A stretch of DNA of 56,265 nucleotides from Clostridia bacterium (lineage in GTDB: Bacteria; Bacillota; Clostridia; Oscillospirales; CAG-382). Below are positions 52,121-56,265 of the stretch, piece by piece (within the stretch, counting starts at the first letter, position 1; each line of letters begins with the position of its first letter). The notes below the pieces were generated by a model. That model ran no database searches. It had not been told where the DNA came from and was given only the letters and a program-made list of their open reading frames with translations. The stretch is taken from the NCBI GenBank assembly GCA_017434845.1, contig JAFSGD010000049.1:1-56265 (forward strand). Reading direction: 5' to 3'. Made by a program: the position numbers and the translations under genes.

Positions 52121-53878
52121 ATGGGAACCTTCTCGTATAACGAAAGCGAGTTTTTGCTGAACGGAAAGCCTTTTCAGATCCTTTCGGGCTCGATACATTA
52201 TTTCCGTCAGGTGCCTGAATATTGGCGCGACCGCCTCGAAAAGCTAAAGCAATGCGGCTTCAACACCGTTGAAACCTACGTTTGCTGGAACCTTCACGAA
52301 AGAAAAGAAGGCGTATTCGATTTTTCGGGCAGGCTCGATCTGGGCAAATTTATTGATATTGCAAACGAATTGGGGCTTCTGTGCATCATACGCCCCGGTC
52401 CCTATATCTGCGCCGAATGGGATTACGGCGGTCTCCCCTCGTGGCTTCTAACCTATCCCAATATGCGAATTCGCTGCATGGATCAGCTTTTCCTCGAAAA
52501 AGAAAAGCGTTTTTTGGATAAGGTTTTCGAAATAGTCCGTCCGCGCCAAATCACCAAAGGCGGCAACGTAATAATGCTTCAGGTAGAAAACGAATATGGC
52601 TCCTACGGCAACGACCATAATTATATAAACCACCTTGCCGATTATTACGTCGAGCAGGGAATCGATGTTCCGCTTTTCACTTCCGATGGCCCAAGCGATT
52701 TCTTCTTCGGCGGCGGAACCGTCGAAAAGCTGTTAAAAACAGGTAATTTCGGCTCACATTGGAAAGAAAGCTTCGGCTATATAAAACAGCGTTGCCCAAA
52801 CCAACCGCTTATGTGCTCCGAATTCTGGGAGGGTTGGTTCGATTCATGGTATGGTCCGCATCACCGCCGAACCCCCGATGACGTTGCCGAACAGCTCGAC
52901 GGCATGCTCTCCGCGGGCGGAAACGTTAATTTCTATATGTTCTGCGGCGGAACCAATTTCGGCTTCACCAACGGCGCGAACATGTATGATAAATATACGG
53001 TTACAACAACAAGCTACGATTACGATGCCGCGCTCACCGAATCGGGCGATTTAACAAAACGCTTTTTCGAGGTTCGCGCTGTTGCCGAAAAGCATTTCGG
53101 CAAGCTTCCCGAGCTAACCGTCAAAAACAGCGAAAAAAAGGCATACGGTAAGCTTGCTCTAAGCGAATATACGCCTCTTTTAAGTAACGTAAGCGTTCTT
53201 TCTTCGCCGATCGAAAGTCCGTTTGCAAAAAGCTTCGAGGAGCTCGGAACCGATTTCGGCTTTGTGCTCTATTCAACGGTTATTGATTATCCCGTAACCG
53301 AAAAGCTTATAATCGATCCGCTTCGCGACCGTGCCCATATTTTTATAAACGGTGAATTTAAGGGTATAAAGGAGCGCGACCGCCGCGATGATGAAATAAT
53401 AATCGATTGCAAGGCGGGCGAGGCTTTGAAGATCGATATTCTTATCGAAAACCTCGGCAGAATCAACTACGGTAACGATATGGCGGGCGAGGCGAAGGGT
53501 ATTACGGGTAACGCAAGAATCGGTCAGCAAATTCTCTTCGGCTGGAAAATGTATCCTCTTCCCATGGATGATCTTTCTTCGCTCGATTTTGCTCCGATAA
53601 GTGAAACAAACGAGAATTGCCCCGCGTTTTTCCGCGGAATTCTTGAAATAAGCGGAGACCCTTGCGATACCTTCCTTAAAACAAGCGGCTTTGAAAAGGG
53701 TTTCGTAACGGTAAACGGCTTCAATATCGGCAGATATTGGAACAGCGCAGGTCCGCAAAAAACTCTTTACGTTCCCGCTCCTCTGTTAAATGAGGGAAAA
53801 AACGAGATAATCGTTTGCGAGCTTGATAATTGCAATGCACCGCAGATTGAATTTTTCGACGCTCCCGATCTCGGCTAA
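52121..53878 (+). CDS. GH35 beta-galactosidase
   Basis: A 585-residue glycoside hydrolase family 35 enzyme without signal peptide, so it acts on imported galactosides. The TIM barrel begins near residue 10. The acid/base Glu is in QVENEYGSYG and the nucleophile Glu in MCSEFWEGWF. CGGTNFGFTNGA is also a family motif. Two C-terminal beta domains follow (GFNIGRYWNSAGPQKTLYVP near the end). GGAGG precedes the ATG. It is the last gene of the coupled chain and is followed by a terminator. Confidence 0.96.
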   Translation: MGTFSYNESEFLLNGKPFQILSGSIHYFRQVPEYWRDRLEKLKQCGFNTVETYVCWNLHERKEGVFDFSGRLDLGKFIDIANELGLLCIIRPGPYICAEWDYGGLPSWLLTYPNMRIRCMDQLFLEKEKRFLDKVFEIVRPRQITKGGNVIMLQVENEYGSYGNDHNYINHLADYYVEQGIDVPLFTSDGPSDFFFGGGTVEKLLKTGNFGSHWKESFGYIKQRCPNQPLMCSEFWEGWFDSWYGPHHRRTPDDVAEQLDGMLSAGGNVNFYMFCGGTNFGFTNGANMYDKYTVTTTSYDYDAALTESGDLTKRFFEVRAVAEKHFGKLPELTVKNSEKKAYGKLALSEYTPLLSNVSVLSSPIESPFAKSFEELGTDFGFVLYSTVIDYPVTEKLIIDPLRDRAHIFINGEFKGIKERDRRDDEIIIDCKAGEALKIDILIENLGRINYGNDMAGEAKGITGNARIGQQILFGWKMYPLPMDDLSSLDFAPISETNENCPAFFRGILEISGDPCDTFLKTSGFEKGFVTVNGFNIGRYWNSAGPQKTLYVPAPLLNEGKNEIIVCELDNCNAPQIEFFDAPDLG

Positions 53879-53885
53879 ATAAACT

Positions 53886-53913
53886 AAAAGACCTTCATTA
53901 TCGAGGGTCTTTT
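53886..53913 (+). terminator. Terminator after GH35
   Basis: AAAAGACC/GGTCTTTT arms with a 12-nt loop and a terminal T-run, 7 nt after the GH35 stop. Confidence 0.82.
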
Positions 53914-53933
53914 TACGTTTCGGTGATTTCAGG

Positions 53934-53961
53934 TTGACAGGTATTTAAAATGTGATATAAT
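53934..53961 (+). promoter_or_regulatory. Sigma-A promoter for SGNH lipoprotein
   Basis: Perfect TTGACA (53934-53939), a 16-bp spacer and perfect TATAAT (53956-53961). A GAACGTTC palindrome at 53973-53980 lies just after the predicted start point and might be an operator. Confidence 0.85.
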
Positions 53962-53991
53962 TGAACTATATAGAACGTTCAGGGGGTTATC

Positions 53992-55365
53992 ATGAAAAGA
54001 ATATCGTTATATCTGCTTGCGGCGGTTTTGATTTTTGCGGTTTTCGCAACATCGCTTTACGGTTGCCAAGAGCCTGCCGAGGAAAGCAGTACACAAGAAT
54101 CGATCGCTTCTTCGGAAGCAGAGGAGAGCAGACCCATGATAATAATATCAAACGATCCGGCATATACCAACGTAACGCTTGGAAAAAGCTATACGCTTTC
54201 CGGGCTTCATCCCGACGAAAGCGCTCCGAGCTATCCCGATGAGGGCAATAAATCCATGACCGACGGCGCCCGCCCCGCAAACGATGCAAAGTATTCCGAT
54301 CCTGCCTTTACGGGCTTTAATAAAAACGCGCGCAAATATGTCGAAAACGGCTATGCGAGCATAAAATTAGACCTCGGCAAGCTGTTTTATCTTGATAAAT
54401 TCACCGCGAACGTTGCAACCGCCTACCATCTCGGTGTTGGCATAGATGCACCCGAATTCATGTCGGTATATCTTTCTAACGACGGCATCGAATGGTATTG
54501 CGCAGGAACCGCGGAATCCGTTGATACAACCGAAAAAAGCTCAACCGACGTTACCCTAACGCTCGATAGTGCGCTTTCGGCTCAATACGTTGAATTTCGC
54601 TTCATAGGTAACAATAACTGGATAATGGTTTCCGAGGTCGAGGCTTTCGGCATCCCCGCACAAGAGGCGCTTGAATATCCGAACCAAAGCGATCCGATAA
54701 GATTCCTGTGCATTGGCAACAGTTCAACCTATTTCTTCAACGTTCCCGATAAGTTCAAGGCGATCTGCAAATCCTCGGGCATTAACGTCGAGGTCGATTA
54801 TTGCTGTGTCGGCGGCGCTTATCTGAGCCAATTTGCCGACGCCAACGACGAAAACTGCGGAAAGCTCTTAAGAGCAAGACTCAACAGCAAAAAATACGAT
54901 TATGTTATAGTTCAGGACAACAGCAACGCTTCTTATAACGAAAGCAAGCCCGCCATGGAAATAATCGTTCCCATGATCAAGGAAAACGGCGCCGAGCTTC
55001 TTCTCTATAAGCGTTATTCCTCCAACGACGTTCCTGCAAACCGACTCAACAGCGCATATAAGCACCATCAAAACTACACCGCGCTTGCAAAGGATTATAA
55101 CGTCAGCAAGGTTGCCCCGGTTGCCGATGCGTTCCTTATTTGCGAAGAAAAATATCCCGACGCCGTAATTTACCACACCGATAATTCCCACCATTCAACA
55201 GCAGGTGCATATCTTATTGCTTGCGTTTGGGCAAATACCTTCTTTGATATCGACATCGAAAGCATTTCCTACACCGCAAGGCTTGACGATGCAACGATTG
55301 CCGCGGTTAAAGCATCCGCAAAGCTTGCCTGCGAGCAGGGCTTCGATTTCCCGCAGGATAACTGA
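53992..55365 (+). CDS. Lipoprotein with discoidin-like and SGNH (DUF4886-like) domains
   Basis: A 457-residue surface protein. A signal peptide ending in lipobox SLYGC is followed by a Ser/Glu-rich linker and a discoidin (F5/8 type C)-like carbohydrate-binding domain (about residues 50-225). A DUF4886-like SGNH hydrolase domain comes next, with Ser in LCIGNSSTYF, Gly in CVGGAYL, Asn in VQDNSNAS and the DxxH pair in TDNSHHSTAG. It probably deacylates or deacetylates polysaccharide outside the cell. GGGGG precedes the ATG. It has its own strong promoter. Confidence 0.87.
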   Translation: MKRISLYLLAAVLIFAVFATSLYGCQEPAEESSTQESIASSEAEESRPMIIISNDPAYTNVTLGKSYTLSGLHPDESAPSYPDEGNKSMTDGARPANDAKYSDPAFTGFNKNARKYVENGYASIKLDLGKLFYLDKFTANVATAYHLGVGIDAPEFMSVYLSNDGIEWYCAGTAESVDTTEKSSTDVTLTLDSALSAQYVEFRFIGNNNWIMVSEVEAFGIPAQEALEYPNQSDPIRFLCIGNSSTYFFNVPDKFKAICKSSGINVEVDYCCVGGAYLSQFADANDENCGKLLRARLNSKKYDYVIVQDNSNASYNESKPAMEIIVPMIKENGAELLLYKRYSSNDVPANRLNSAYKHHQNYTALAKDYNVSKVAPVADAFLICEEKYPDAVIYHTDNSHHSTAGAYLIACVWANTFFDIDIESISYTARLDDATIAAVKASAKLACEQGFDFPQDN

Positions 55366-55374
55366 AAAGCATAA

Positions 55375-55400
55375 AAAAAGAGCTTCTCGCGAGAAGCTCT
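55375..55400 (-). terminator. Palindromic terminator for the PepSY gene (left copy)
   Basis: A perfect 22-nt palindrome with arm AGAGCTTCTCG, preceded on the plus strand by an A-run, so it has a T-tail only when read on the minus strand. It is identical to the palindrome at 55528-55549 and forms the left arm of a 26-bp inverted repeat. Confidence 0.7.
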
Positions 55401-55440
55401 CAATCTAATACAATATAACTACATATTCATTATAGTATGC

Positions 55441-55472
55441 AACAACGCTTCCCGTTTCCGAGAAGCGTTGTT
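55441..55472 (+). terminator. Terminator of SGNH lipoprotein gene
   Basis: An 11-bp stem AACAACGCTTC/GAAGCGTTGTT with a 10-nt loop and a T-run reaching 55477. Confidence 0.82.
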
Positions 55473-55527
55473 TTTTTGTTTGAATTGTTCTTTCAAGCAC
55501 GTAAAGAACGAGTTTGTCTTCACTCTG

Positions 55528-55553
55528 AGAGCTTCTCGCGAGAAGCTCTTTTT
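55528..55553 (+). terminator. Palindromic terminator (right copy)
   Basis: The same 22-nt palindrome as at 55379-55400, here followed by TTTTT on the plus strand. It is a backup terminator for plus-strand transcripts and the right arm of the 26-bp inverted repeat. The rest of 55366-55565 is AT-rich and holds no gene that I can see. Confidence 0.7.
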
Positions 55554-55565
55554 ATTATTTTATAA

Positions 55566-56265
55566 TTAATCGTCGATTTCAGATTCGTATCTGATAACCT
55601 CGCCGTTAAAGGCGTTTATATCATAATCATATTCGGTATTGCCGCATTTGAATTCAACCTCATATACGTAATTGCCGTGGTGGTTTTCGCCGTCATATTC
55701 AACGTCAACGTCATAAACCTTGGCGGAATCAACGCCCGCGTGCTTGATTGCGGCTGCTAAAGCTGCGTCCTTACCGATCAACTCGCTTGCGTCGGGGGTG
55801 GAGACCTCGGGTGCCGAGCAATGCTCACCTTCACGGTCGAAATTGATTATCTTTCCGTTTTCGGCATCGATGTCATAATCATATTCGTCATAACCGCAAA
55901 CGAATTCAACCTCATACTCAAATCGTCCGTCATCCTCATCAAGCTTGATGTGAATGCCGCTAACGTCGCTTTCGGCGAGCTTTGCGTGCTCAAGCGCGAT
56001 CTTCAAAACGTCTTCTTACGAAAGTCTGTTTTCGGGAAGGGAAGATTCCTGACCTCTCGGCGCTTCGACCTCATAGCCGTATACCTCGCCGCTAACTGCG
56101 TCAACGGTCATTTCGTATTTGAACCCGTTATAGATGAACTCAATGTCGTATCTTACCTTGCCGTCGTCGGCATCAAGCTCGATATCGATAAAAGTAAGCT
56201 CTTCTTTTGTGATTTCAAGCTCTGCCTTTGCCAAAGCTGTCGCAATGGCTGCATCCTCGCCGATA
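55566..56265 (-). pseudogene. PepSY-repeat protein interrupted by in-frame TAA, 5' end outside window
   Basis: A protein made of tandem PepSY repeats, whose role in such proteins is often protease inhibition or envelope control. The frame runs from the right edge (IGEDAAIATALAKAEL) through a repeat ending GFKYEMTVDAVSGEVYGYEVE. It meets a TAA at 56018-56016, directly after ENRLS, and continues in the same frame as EDVLKIALEHAKL into two more repeats (DYDIDAENGKIINFD; DYDINAFNGEVIRYE) to a stop at 55566. The stop falls where the repeat pattern expects one ordinary residue, so a single-base nonsense change is the simplest cause. A TTG at 56006 could restart only weakly. Sequencing error is possible. 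Confidence 0.75.

Noticed and set aside
53973-53980. LexA/SOS box (GAAC ... GTTC)
   Set aside because: The Gram-positive LexA box needs four bases between GAAC and GTTC. Here the halves touch.
55566-56006. A separate small PepSY gene starting at a TTG at 56006
   Set aside because: The frame is continuous with the upstream part through a single TAA. The TTG lies inside a repeat (VLKIALEHA) and has no convincing ribosome binding site.
1-56265. CRISPR arrays, toxin-antitoxin pairs, restriction systems, phage genes
   Set aside because: No regularly spaced repeats, no small toxin-antitoxin gene pairs and no methylase, nuclease or phage structural patterns were seen. The recombinase is the only mobile-element gene.

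Overview
The window looks like chromosomal DNA of an uncultured Clostridia-type member of the Bacillota, probably a gut anaerobe. The evidence is IreB, RemA, a PrkC kinase with PASTA repeats and its PP2C phosphatase, DUF5685 and DUF1846 proteins, strong GGAGG ribosome binding sites, and near-consensus sigma-A promoters that mostly have 17-bp spacers. TGA and TAA both behave as ordinary stops. The exact order cannot be named from sequence alone.

Layout. 1-1267: the 3' part of a large serine recombinase, probably the end of an integrated element, stopping 81 bp short of tRNA-Leu(CAA). 1349-2708: the two tRNAs, Leu on minus and Thr on plus, with a CPBP membrane protease between them. 2827-15422: small independent units. 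These are a Nudix hydrolase, a sugar isomerase with a TetR regulator, a zinc-type CDF exporter with operator-like palindromes, an XRE-TPR regulator, an aldehyde dehydrogenase, an SGNH hydrolase, an anion permease, ilvE coupled to a DUF3810 protein, an M23 peptidase and a lipoprotein. 15505-27697 (minus): one long housekeeping operon, yicC-remA-rpoZ-priA-def-fmt-rsmB-rlmN-stp-prkC-rsgA-pssA, with a single visible promoter at its head. gmk and coaBC, expected in this neighbourhood, are absent. 27761-29760 (minus): DUF5685, a J-domain protein with a Cys-rich tail, and an S-component-like membrane protein.

29945-33588 (plus): an ABC exporter pair and dgt. 33635-38173: a translationally coupled catabolic set (DUF6259 glycosidase-like protein, SDR dehydrogenase, MBL hydrolase, MR/MLE dehydratase) that looks like a route from a glycoside to a sugar acid. 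It runs with a 35-nt gap into dnaG-rpoD-pheS-pheT. 44641-45228: ireB and a conserved-looking 94-aa protein. IreB is a PrkC substrate in other Firmicutes, so both ends of that signalling path are in the window. 45385-53878: HAD, DUF1846, MATE, then a coupled chain of M32 carboxypeptidase, 68-aa unknown, PHP phosphoesterase, uridine-kinase-like protein and GH35 beta-galactosidase. 53992-55365: a lipoprotein with a discoidin-like and an SGNH domain. 55375-55553: a mirrored pair of identical palindromes. 55566-56265 (minus): a PepSY-repeat protein broken by an in-frame TAA.

No phage, CRISPR array, toxin-antitoxin or recognised defence genes were seen. No gene-free stretch exceeds 300 bases; the longest, at 13458-13738 and 55366-55565, are described below. 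The least explained items are the DUF5685/J-domain/membrane module, the two coupled carbohydrate operons, a possible minus-strand small RNA at 5741-5850 and the mirrored palindromes.
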